Position numbers and translations under genes: made by a program
The notes under the pieces: generated by a model
Told to the model about the DNA's origin: nothing
Database searches by the model: none
The model's input: only the letters and a program-made list of their open reading frames with translations
Shown here: positions 1 through 5,475 of the stretch, piece after piece
How positions within the stretch are numbered: position 1 is the first letter of the stretch
How the letters are laid out: each line of letters opens with the position of its first letter
Assembly (NCBI GenBank): GCA_034211115.1
Contig: JAXHTH010000102.1
Span: forward strand, 1 to 7,309
Origin: JAXHTH01 sp034211115
Lineage (GTDB): Bacteria > Planctomycetota > Phycisphaerae > Phycisphaerales > SM1A02
DNA: 7,309 nucleotides
Reading direction: 5' to 3'

Positions 1-4
1 CCGA

Positions 5-670
5 TCAGCGGCGACGACGACTCACGAGGCCGGCGAGACCGAGCAGCGCCAGAGCGCCAGGCGCGGGCACACCCTCGATGAGGATGGACGCGTCATACTC
101 GTCCTGCCAGTAGCCCAGCGCGTAGGCGTACATCCAGTCGGTGCCGTAGCCGAACCCACCGCCGGGATTGCGGAACGCGGTGTTGTCACCGGTGATGGGG
201 GCGGGCAGGTGGAACTCCTGGCCGAACGAAGCCAGATCCGCGATCGCGGTCAGGCCGACCCAGTAGTTGCCGGCCGGCAGATCGATGTTCAGACCGCTGG
301 CGGTCATCTGCAGCTCGCTGCCGAGGTCGGTGACGGTGACGTCGACGACGGCGCCGGCGGTGGGGTCATCACCCGCGACGGGCAGGGTGCCCGGGACCCA
401 GTCAAAGATGTTCAGACGGGCCTGGGTGACGCCGGTCCACAGACCGCCGTTCTGGTCCGTCAAGAACGTGCTCACCGACTGGATCGTCCAGTCCGTGGAC
501 ACGACGTCCGTGACCATGTAGCTGGCGTAAGTGGGATAGTCGCCGAACTCCTGGTTGACGAGTCCCACGCCATCCGGGTCGTAGTTGCTCTGATCCCAGA
601 GCACATCTGCTGACGCGGCGGCGGCGAAACCGACGACCGCGGCCAGCCCAAGCGTGACTTGTGCCTTCAT
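5..670 (-). CDS. Secreted PEP-CTERM-like sorted protein of unknown function
   Basis: Predicted 221-residue exported protein. Residues 1-21 form a Sec signal peptide: a short MKAQ start, a hydrophobic run, then ASA before D22. The C-terminus (about 201-221) is a PEP-CTERM-like sorting tail with a VPAPGA motif, a hydrophobic Leu/Ala/Gly helix and a closing RRRR. In this family an exosortase is thought to recognise and cleave the tail during export to the outer surface; no exosortase gene is in the window. The mature part is acidic, rich in aromatic residues, Gly, Asp and Thr, has no cysteine, and looks beta-rich. I recognise no catalytic motif, so function is unknown; a matrix or surface role is inference. 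The start at 670 is preferred because AGGAGG (678-683) lies 7 nt before it. The ATG at 676 directly abuts that site, and a further in-frame ATG at 787 would put the signal peptide internally. The stop is at the left edge, so its terminator lies outside. Confidence 0.85.
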   Translation of the reverse strand: MKAQVTLGLAAVVGFAAAASADVLWDQSNYDPDGVGLVNQEFGDYPTYASYMVTDVVSTDWTIQSVSTFLTDQNGGLWTGVTQARLNIFDWVPGTLPVAGDDPTAGAVVDVTVTDLGSELQMTASGLNIDLPAGNYWVGLTAIADLASFGQEFHLPAPITGDNTAFRNPGGGFGYGTDWMYAYALGYWQDEYDASILIEGVPAPGALALLGLAGLVSRRRR

Positions 671-1098
671 GTTCATTCCTCCTAGTACTAAGAAGACAGA
701 AAGAGACTCCGTTGAGGAGACATACAGGACAGATTCAGGGGGCCGCGCCTCGGCGCAGCATGACCGCCGCGCCGGCGGCGCGGGCATGCACTTCTGATCG
801 ATGGTCTTCGCGATCCCACATCACGAGAGCGACCCTGTCATCGCCTTCCGCAGGCGCGGACGCTCTCTCTCTTCCATCAGCCCACCACCCGAGACCTATT
901 CAGGATGCGCGAGAAGTCGATCCGTGTCAAGGCCCGAATGGCGGGAAAGGGGCCGCAAACGCCTGAAAGAAGGGCGTTCCCGCGGAAGCAACGGCCTCGT
1001 GGTGAAGATGGTCAAGATGGGGCGGGGATGTCCATCCAAAAATCCAGATGCGTTGGACGCGGGCGCACCATCCGGACCCGCCCATCCCGCCGGCACAC
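671..1098. other. Intergenic region between channel gene and PEP-CTERM gene
   Basis: This stretch of 428 bases has no convincing gene: reading frames here give Arg/Pro/Ser-rich translations without recognisable domains. It must contain the 3' end of the channel transcript and the promoter of the PEP-CTERM gene, both on the minus strand. I see no clear -10/-35 pair. Two inverted repeats are visible. One has a 7-bp stem and 3-nt loop (CCGCGCC 767-773 with GGCGCGG 777-783). The other has a 6-bp stem (AACGCC 958-963 with GGCGTT 973-978) about 120 bp past the channel stop. Neither has a proper T-run on the minus strand, so neither is called a terminator. Confidence 0.6.
678..683 (-). promoter_or_regulatory. 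Ribosome binding site that decides the start of the PEP-CTERM gene
   Basis: A perfect AGGAGG on the minus strand sits 7 nt before the ATG at 670 and only 1 nt before the ATG at 676. The spacing favours the start at 670, giving MKAQVTLG as N-terminus. Confidence 0.75.
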
Positions 1099-1671
1099 TC
1101 AGATCCGTGCGTCCTTCTCGCGCAACAACTGATCATCGAGATCGATGGGACCCTCGCCGCGGGTGCGGCAGATCACACGCTGAAAGAACATGTTGTTGGG
1201 AATCTGGAGCAGGCGGTCATCTTCCGTGCGGAGCGTGGTGAACAGCAGGCTGAAGTTGACCACCTTGCCCTTGAGGTTATCGGGGGGAAACTCCAGCGTA
1301 TCGCCGATCTCGAAGGGGCGGACGATCAGGATGATCAGCGAGCAGAGGGCGTTGCTCATTACGCTCCAGACGGCGACGAAGCCGATGGCGATCATCGCGA
1401 GCACGGCGGTGATCGCCGCCCACGCGTTCTCCAGCAGTCCGAAGGCCTGGAGGGCGAGCACGACGGCCAGCACCAGCGCGCCCCACCGCAGAACGCGGCG
1501 GATGAACGACGCCGCCACGGGCGAGACCTTCCGCTGCCCGTCCAGCAGCATCAGGGCGCGCGAGGCGAGGAAATAGGCGATCCACACCAGCAGCACCATC
1601 ACGATCGCGCGGGGCAGCCCCACGATGATCGGGTCCAGCCGGCTCATCACCTCGTTGATGAATTGCTGCAT
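1099..1671 (-). CDS. Compact MscS-family mechanosensitive ion channel
   Basis: 190-residue membrane protein of the MscS small-conductance channel family, which opens under membrane tension to release solutes during osmotic downshock. Three hydrophobic segments are visible at about 14-43, 55-80 and 85-117. The third runs into the family signature AIGFVAVWSVMSN...LIVRPFEIGDTLEF (about 95-128), the pore helix followed by the start of the beta domain. Residues 134-167 (GKVVNFSLLFTTLRTEDD, then IPNN) match the conserved beta-domain pattern 'G.V..I.L..T.lrt.D...IPN'. The protein ends soon after at 190, so the large C-terminal alpha/beta cage of E. coli MscS (286 residues) is almost wholly absent. 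The start is supported by AGAAGGAG ending 6 nt before the ATG. It lies 89 bp downstream of the MEMO gene on the same strand and may share its transcript. The family assignment is firm; gating behaviour is inference. Confidence 0.88.
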   Translation of the reverse strand: MQQFINEVMSRLDPIIVGLPRAIVMVLLVWIAYFLASRALMLLDGQRKVSPVAASFIRRVLRWGALVLAVVLALQAFGLLENAWAAITAVLAMIAIGFVAVWSVMSNALCSLIILIVRPFEIGDTLEFPPDNLKGKVVNFSLLFTTLRTEDDRLLQIPNNMFFQRVICRTRGEGPIDLDDQLLREKDARI

Positions 1672-1677
1672 GATCGG

Positions 1678-1685
1678 CTCCTTCT
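1678..1685 (-). promoter_or_regulatory. Ribosome binding site of the MscS-family gene
   Basis: AGAAGGAG on the minus strand ends 6 nt before the ATG at 1671, close to the anti-Shine-Dalgarno complement. It confirms the short 190-residue reading. Confidence 0.7.
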
Positions 1686-1707
1686 GAAGGTCGGCTCGGC
1701 GAGATCA

Positions 1708-1726
1708 CCCGCCTCCCGCGGGCGGG
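1708..1726 (-). other. Hairpin in the gap between MEMO and channel genes
   Basis: CCCGCC (1708-1713) and GGCGGG (1721-1726) form a perfect 6-bp GC stem with a 7-nt loop, in the 89-bp gap. No T-run follows on the minus strand, so it is more likely an RNA-processing or attenuating structure, or chance in GC-rich DNA, than a full terminator. Confidence 0.3.
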
Positions 1727-1760
1727 CCGGGATGGGGTCCGGATCGGGCCGGCGGACGGA

Positions 1761-2960
1761 TCAGGCCAGCGCCATCGCGGCACTGCTCACCAGCGCCATG
1801 CCGCGTTCGTCGTACGCCTGGCGGTAGTCGATCAGCTCGACGCGGCGGGGGCGGGCGAGCATGAGCAGGGCGGCCATGTTCCCGATGCTGCACCAGCGCG
1901 TCGGGTTCTTGTTCCACGCCATCGCGGCCAGGAACTCCTCCGGGTCGCCCGCGACGAACTTGCTCATCATCTCGCGATCGTGCCGTTCCACGTCCAGGCG
2001 ACGCTGATCGTCGACGGCCCGCGGCTCGCCGAACTGCGGGCCCACGTGGCTCAGGTCGCTGGACGCCACGAGCAGCGTCTCTCCCCCGAGTTCCCCAAGT
2101 GTCTCCGACAGCGCGTCGACGAACGGCTCCAGCGGCGTGCGCTGTCCGTCCTCGGCGATCATCGGCACCAGCGGATCGGGAATCAGCGCCGCCACGATCG
2201 GAACGTTGCCGAAGCAGTATTGAATCCAGGGCAGTTGCAGCTCGATGGAATGCTCGGAGAGATGATCGAGCTGGTCGGCGATGAGGGGCCGGCCCAGCCG
2301 CTCGACGAGGCGATCGGTGACGGCCTTGTCGGCCCGGCATCGGCCGAGGGGGGTGTCGAAGCCCAGCTCGCTGAGCACCACGCCGTCCCCGAGGCCGTTG
2401 TGATTCGTCCCCAGCACGACGACCCGTTCCGGCGCGGTCCGTTCGCGAAGGCCGTAATACGCCGCGGCGTAGTTGGGCCACCCGCGTTCGTAATCAAGAT
2501 GCGGGGCGACGAGCCCGATCACCGGCCCGTCGATCTCCGGATCTTCCGTCTCCTGGAAGTACTCCTCGAGGGCGTTGCGGCAGATCGATTCGTCCTCCCC
2601 GAGCATGTTCGAGCTGCGGACGGGGAACGCGCCCTCCTGCTGGAGCTCCTCCCAGCGCTGCGACTCCATCTGCTCGAACCGCGGCCCCCAGAGCAGTCCG
2701 AGCTGGTCGAGGTTCTTCACCAGTTCGGTGAGCTGGCGAAGATCGCCGCCCGTGCGATCGGAGAGCTCCTCGAGCGTGAGCCGGCCCTGGAGGTGCTGGA
2801 GGATCCCCATGACCTGCACGGGCACGACCATCGTCTGCGGGACGAGCATGGCCGGGTCGCGGAGGGCGACGAGCTGTTTGCCGTCCTTCATCACCGGCAC
2901 GGGCTGAATCGGCCGCAGGTGAGGCCGTTCGATGTGGCTGGGCAGGGGATCAGTGGGCAT
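1761..2960 (-). CDS. MEMO-family protein (AmmeMemoRadiSam system protein B) with N-terminal PqqD-like extension
   Basis: 399-residue predicted cytosolic protein. Residues about 147-399 are a MEMO domain. Family landmarks in order are APHLDYERG (152-160), LGTNHNG (183-189), DHLSEHSIELQLPW (232-245), ASSDLSHVGPQFG (299-311) and RWCSIGN (355-361). Human MEMO1 binds a metal through two His and one Cys; the aligned residues here appear to be H154, H187 and C357, so the metal site looks intact. In prokaryotes the family is associated with AMMECR1 and a radical-SAM protein, a system whose chemistry is not established; neither partner is in this window. Residues about 12-95 are an additional small domain: paired strands around VPVMKDGKQLVALRDP, then helices ending LVKNLDQLGLLW. 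The pattern resembles PqqD-like winged-helix domains, by eye only. The ATG at 2960 lacks a good ribosome binding site, so the exact start is less certain. The stop is 89 bp before the channel gene on the same strand. Confidence 0.88.
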   Translation of the reverse strand: MPTDPLPSHIERPHLRPIQPVPVMKDGKQLVALRDPAMLVPQTMVVPVQVMGILQHLQGRLTLEELSDRTGGDLRQLTELVKNLDQLGLLWGPRFEQMESQRWEELQQEGAFPVRSSNMLGEDESICRNALEEYFQETEDPEIDGPVIGLVAPHLDYERGWPNYAAAYYGLRERTAPERVVVLGTNHNGLGDGVVLSELGFDTPLGRCRADKAVTDRLVERLGRPLIADQLDHLSEHSIELQLPWIQYCFGNVPIVAALIPDPLVPMIAEDGQRTPLEPFVDALSETLGELGGETLLVASSDLSHVGPQFGEPRAVDDQRRLDVERHDREMMSKFVAGDPEEFLAAMAWNKNPTRWCSIGNMAALLMLARPRRVELIDYRQAYDERGMALVSSAAMALA

Positions 2961-3026
2961 GGGAGATGGCTGGTCGTCACATGGGCGTTAAGCTGGGCGT
3001 GTCGGGTCTTTCCGGCTGACCCATCG

Positions 3027-3032
3027 AGGATA
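3027..3032 (-). promoter_or_regulatory. Possible -10 element for the MEMO gene
   Basis: TATCCT reads on the minus strand about 66 bp upstream of the ATG at 2960. There is no good -35 hexamer at the expected distance; that spacer is instead filled by the palindrome 3032-3047. Weak call, made mainly because of position. Confidence 0.25.
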
Positions 3033-3047
3033 CGCCACTCGTGGCGT
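3032..3047. repeat. Palindrome, possible operator upstream of MEMO gene
   Basis: ACGCCAC-TC-GTGGCGT is a perfect inverted repeat with 7-bp arms and a 2-bp centre, 72 bp upstream of the MEMO start. Length and symmetry fit a dimeric regulator site. If the neighbouring TATCCT is the -10, a bound protein would occupy the promoter spacer. No regulator gene is present to pair with it, so the role is inference. Confidence 0.4.
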
Positions 3048-3232
3048 CGGCGACAGCACGACCGCGATTTTGAGCCTCCGGCTCGCCCGATCCATGGCGG
3101 AAGGCGGCGGGGGGAGACGCGGCGACCCGAACAGCACCCGGCCGACCCCGCGTCCTCCGCCGAGGACGGCGCGACAAAAAGAGCCGACGCCGCGCCGTTC
3201 GCAGCAATACGCGCCGCGCGGGGGGCGTTAGA

Positions 3233-3249
3233 GAATTCACGGCGAATTC
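3233..3249. repeat. Paired GAATTC sites one helical turn apart
   Basis: GAATTC (3233-3238), ACGGC, then GAATTC (3244-3249). Two identical palindromic hexamers start 11 bp apart, in AT-richer DNA immediately upstream of the candidate -35 element of the lipoprotein gene. This could be a binding site facing one side of the helix, or coincidence. Confidence 0.3.
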
Positions 3250-3250
3250 C

Positions 3251-3280
3251 TTCGCAGGGTCCCTGTCGCAGGGATATTAT
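3251..3280 (+). promoter_or_regulatory. Candidate promoter of the DUF1573-ankyrin lipoprotein gene
   Basis: TTCGCA (3251-3256), an 18-bp spacer, and TATTAT (3275-3280) form a plausible sigma-70-type pair. The -35 matches TTGACA at four of six positions and the -10 matches TATAAT at five of six. The octamer TCGCAGGG occurs twice (3252-3259 and 3266-3273), and CAGGG-T-CCCTG forms an inverted repeat between the copies, all inside the promoter. Predicted transcription starts near 3287, giving a leader of about 120 nt. Confidence 0.45.
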
Positions 3281-3397
3281 GCCGAGTTTTCTACTTTCCG
3301 GGTGCGTCGGGCTGTATCGGGGCCGTGCAGGAGCCGATCGGCTCGGCGGCGGGTTTCAATTGCGGACTGACGCGTTGCTTACAGGTTGTCCACTGGT

Positions 3398-3402
3398 GGG
3401 AG
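3398..3402 (+). promoter_or_regulatory. Ribosome binding site supporting a GTG start at 3411
   Basis: GGGAG lies 8 nt before the GTG at 3411. The GTG start puts a good lipoprotein signal peptide at the N-terminus. The in-frame ATG at 3279 overlaps the candidate -10 element and would bury that signal peptide 44 residues in. Confidence 0.6.
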
Positions 3403-3410
3403 ATACCATC

Positions 3411-5240
3411 GTGAGGAGTCTCAGACGAACCGTGCCCGCGGCGCTTTGCGCGGCGGCGATCATTGTATTGTGCGGCTGCAGTCAATCGGATGACGGAGGC
3501 GAGCCGGCCTCCCAGCCGGAATCGAACAACACCCTCGCCCCGGCCGGCGCCGAAGCGCCCGTGGTCCGGCTGGCGAGCTGGTCCCGGCCCGCCCCGGCGC
3601 CGGCGGACGACGAGCAGGACGAGCAGAAGAAGCAGCAGCAGGAGGACGAAGGCGGGCAGGCCCAGACGGGACAGCAGAAGTCCCGCAGTTCCTCCCTCTC
3701 CGGCTCCAGCGCGCTGCAGCGGAATCGCCCCACGCCGCCCGTCGAGGAATCCGGCGAGGCGATGATCGTCTGCGAGCCGGAGGTGCTCGACCTGGGCGAG
3801 ATCCCCACCAACGAAGCCGGCAACGGCAAGGTCACCCTCGTCAACATCGGCGACGAGCCGCGCAAGATCATCCAGTGCAAGAAGAGTTGCGGATGCACCA
3901 CCCTCGACTGCCCGGAGGGCAAGGTGCTTCAGCCCGGCGAGTCGGTCGACATCAACATCCGCCTCACCGCCGGCACCCGCGCGCGCAATCTGAGCAAATC
4001 CGTGCGGTTCATGGTCGAGAAGCAGCCGCCCATCCTGCTGAAGGTGGTGGCCGAAGCGCTCAGTCTTGTGAAGGTCGAGCCGTACATCCTTGATCGCGAA
4101 AAGCACCCGGACGGGCGGATCGTGCTCACCTCCACGGACGGCGAGCCGTTCACGGTTCGCACGGTGTTTCCCGCCGCGTTCGGCGACGAGCTGCCCTCCG
4201 AGCCGAAGACCGAGCACGAGCTGTTCCTCGACTGGGAGAAGTGGGAGGAGCTGAAGCAGCAGCGGCGGCTGCTGTTCACGCTCGATCACCCCCGGTGCCG
4301 TCGGGTGTATGCGCGGATCGACCGCGGCTCGATCAAGCTGCCGCCTCCGCCTCCGCCGGGAAACGAGACGCGCCGGCGATCGGGCCCGAGCTTCAAGGCC
4401 ATGCTTCAGCGCGGCGATGCCGAGGGGATCGCCAAGGGGATCGAGGAGGGCAAGATCAAGGTGGACGCCCTTGATCGCCGCAATCGAACACCCCTCGCCC
4501 GCGCCGCGAAGGCCGGCGAGGTCGAGATCATGCAGGTGCTGCTCGATGCCTCCGCGGATCTCGGGGCGATCGACAACATGGGGCGCAAGCCGCTGTCCTA
4601 CGCCGCCCAGAGCAAGAACGTCGAGGCGCTGAAGCTGCTCCTCGACGCCGGGGCGGACCTCGGCGCCCGCGACAACCTCGGCAACACCGCCCTCTCCTGG
4701 GCGGCCGGGTTCGGGGACGCGGCGACCGTCAAAGCGCTGATCGAGGCCGGCGCCGACATCGAGGTCGTCACCTCCGTCACCGGGTTCACCCCCATCGTCT
4801 GGGCATCGCTGACCGGCGAGGCCGAGTCGATCCGCGAGCTCATCAAGGCCGGCGCCGAGATCGAGGCCGCCGACGCCATCCAGGGCGCCACCCCCCTCAT
4901 GCACGCCGTTCGCACCGGCGGGCCCGAAAGCGTCAAGGTGCTCATCGAGGCAGGCGCCGATCTCGAAGCCAGAGACTATCAGCGCAACACCCCGCTGCTG
5001 CTCGCCGCGGAGAGCGCCGCCGGCACTCTTGAGGAGAGAATCGAGACCATCAGGCTGCTCCTCGACGCCGGCGCCGATGTCACCGCCACCGATCGCGCCG
5101 GCCGCAACGCGCTGGATGCCGCGATGAACCGCACCGATGCCCACGCGGTGGAGGTCGCGGAACTGCTGAAGGGCGTCATTGTCGAGGGCGTCATTATCCA
5201 AGGCGGAGGAAAGGCCAAGGAGAAGGCCTCCGGCAAGTAA
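3411..5240 (+). CDS. Lipoprotein with DUF1573 domain fused to ankyrin repeats
   Basis: Predicted 609-residue lipoprotein starting at GTG. Residues 1-22 form a lipoprotein signal (RSLRRT, a hydrophobic core, lipobox LCGC) with acylation at C23. A low-complexity linker follows, with a Glu/Gln/Asp/Lys-rich stretch at 66-90. Residues about 119-202 form a DUF1573 domain, an Ig-like beta domain common in planctomycetes and Bacteroidetes. Its SCGCT hallmark (159-163) sits in a cluster C156-x3-C160-x-C162-x4-C167. Residues about 203-306 look like a second beta-rich domain, ending in a six-proline hinge (311-316). From about 328 to 590 run about seven ankyrin repeats: a capping helix pair, then units starting near 358, 391, 424, 458, 492, 526 and 564, with repeated GxTPLxxAA and LLLDAGAD cores. 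Unit six carries a short insertion. Ankyrin repeats bind partner proteins, so a tethered periplasmic binding scaffold is likely; the partner is unknown. The gene appears monocistronic, ending before a strong terminator. Confidence 0.88.
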   Translation: MRSLRRTVPAALCAAAIIVLCGCSQSDDGGEPASQPESNNTLAPAGAEAPVVRLASWSRPAPAPADDEQDEQKKQQQEDEGGQAQTGQQKSRSSSLSGSSALQRNRPTPPVEESGEAMIVCEPEVLDLGEIPTNEAGNGKVTLVNIGDEPRKIIQCKKSCGCTTLDCPEGKVLQPGESVDINIRLTAGTRARNLSKSVRFMVEKQPPILLKVVAEALSLVKVEPYILDREKHPDGRIVLTSTDGEPFTVRTVFPAAFGDELPSEPKTEHELFLDWEKWEELKQQRRLLFTLDHPRCRRVYARIDRGSIKLPPPPPPGNETRRRSGPSFKAMLQRGDAEGIAKGIEEGKIKVDALDRRNRTPLARAAKAGEVEIMQVLLDASADLGAIDNMGRKPLSYAAQSKNVEALKLLLDAGADLGARDNLGNTALSWAAGFGDAATVKALIEAGADIEVVTSVTGFTPIVWASLTGEAESIRELIKAGAEIEAADAIQGATPLMHAVRTGGPESVKVLIEAGADLEARDYQRNTPLLLAAESAAGTLEERIETIRLLLDAGADVTATDRAGRNALDAAMNRTDAHAVEVAELLKGVIVEGVIIQGGGKAKEKASGK

Positions 5241-5254
5241 TCCCCCATCGAGAT

Positions 5255-5284
5255 GCGGGGCCCGACCGGATGGTCGAACCCCGC
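5255..5284 (+). other. Hairpin between lipoprotein stop and terminator
   Basis: GCGGGG (5255-5260) pairs with CCCCGC (5279-5284), and inside it GACC (5264-5267) pairs with GGTC (5272-5275) around a GGAT loop, separated by a symmetric 3x3 internal loop. It starts 14 nt after the stop codon. It may protect the 3' end or act together with the terminator that follows. Confidence 0.45.
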
Positions 5285-5297
5285 CCATCGATTCCGA

Positions 5298-5342
5298 CGA
5301 CGCACTCGATCGGCCGGCACGCCGATCGAGTGCGTCGCTTTT
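5298..5342 (+). terminator. Strong intrinsic terminator after the lipoprotein gene
   Basis: A perfect 17-bp inverted repeat (5298-5314 with 5321-5337, arm CGACGCACTCGATCGGC) has a 6-nt loop CGGCAC and is followed by C then TTTT (5339-5342). It is 57 bp past the lipoprotein stop and isolates that gene from the peptidase gene. The T-run is short but the stem is very stable. Confidence 0.8.
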
Positions 5343-5416
5343 GTCCGATCACGGACGGCCCGGTCACTCGCATCGATGGCGGGTCGCCGGAGGCGGGCGG
5401 ACGCCGCGCGGGCCGC

Positions 5417-5422
5417 TATGAT
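5417..5422 (+). promoter_or_regulatory. Candidate -10 element for the M32 peptidase gene
   Basis: TATGAT lies 53 bp before the ATG at 5476 and after the terminator, where a new promoter is expected. It matches TATAAT at five of six positions. The region 17 bp upstream is GC-rich with no convincing -35. Confidence 0.4.
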
Positions 5423-5475
5423 GCCTCTCGTACGGGCAGGGTTCTCTGCCGCGATTCACAGACGAGGCATGCTCC

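Larger units (their letters stand above)
2961..3410. other. Divergent intergenic regulatory region
   Basis: 450 bp without a supported gene separate the left-facing MEMO gene from the right-facing lipoprotein gene. The MEMO side has a 16-bp palindrome (3032-3047). The middle is GC-rich with two short hairpins: GAGCC/GGCTC (3073-3085) preceded by TTTT, and CGTCCTC/GAGGACG near 3150-3168 followed by AAAAA. Neither has T-runs placed for termination. The right side has a dense block at 3233-3280 with paired GAATTC sites, a direct repeat and a promoter-like pair, then a likely 5' leader of about 120 nt. A minus-strand reading frame at 2977-3240 encodes an Arg-rich low-complexity peptide and is not credible as a gene. 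Confidence 0.6.

Noticed and set aside
958..978. Possible terminator of the channel gene (AACGCC/GGCGTT)
   Set aside because: The stem is only 6 bp with a 9-nt loop, and no T-run follows on the minus strand beyond three bases; it is also about 120 bp past the stop.
1048..1827. 259-codon plus-strand frame opposite the channel gene
   Set aside because: It is His/Arg/Gln-rich without domains and antisense to a clear MscS-family protein with a strong ribosome binding site.
2977..3240. 87-codon minus-strand frame in the divergent region
   Set aside because: Arg-rich low-complexity peptide that overlaps the palindrome; no ribosome binding site or domain seen.
1980..3410. Plus-strand extension of the lipoprotein frame far upstream, across the MEMO gene
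   Set aside because: It is in frame only because stops are rare in GC-rich DNA. It lies antisense to a well-supported MEMO gene and would bury the lipoprotein signal peptide.
3279..3410. ATG at 3279 as alternative start of the lipoprotein, giving MPSFLLSGC with a lipobox-like LSGC
   Set aside because: The hydrophobic stretch is far too short for a signal peptide, there is no ribosome binding site, and it overlaps the candidate -10. GTG 3411 has a ribosome binding site and a full lipoprotein signal.
3291..5288. Very long open frame (about 665 codons) on the minus strand opposite the DUF1573-ankyrin gene
   Set aside because: Its translation is Gly/Arg/Leu-rich low-complexity sequence with no domain, while the plus strand gives clear lipoprotein, DUF1573 and ankyrin signatures. 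Long antisense frames are expected in GC-rich genes.
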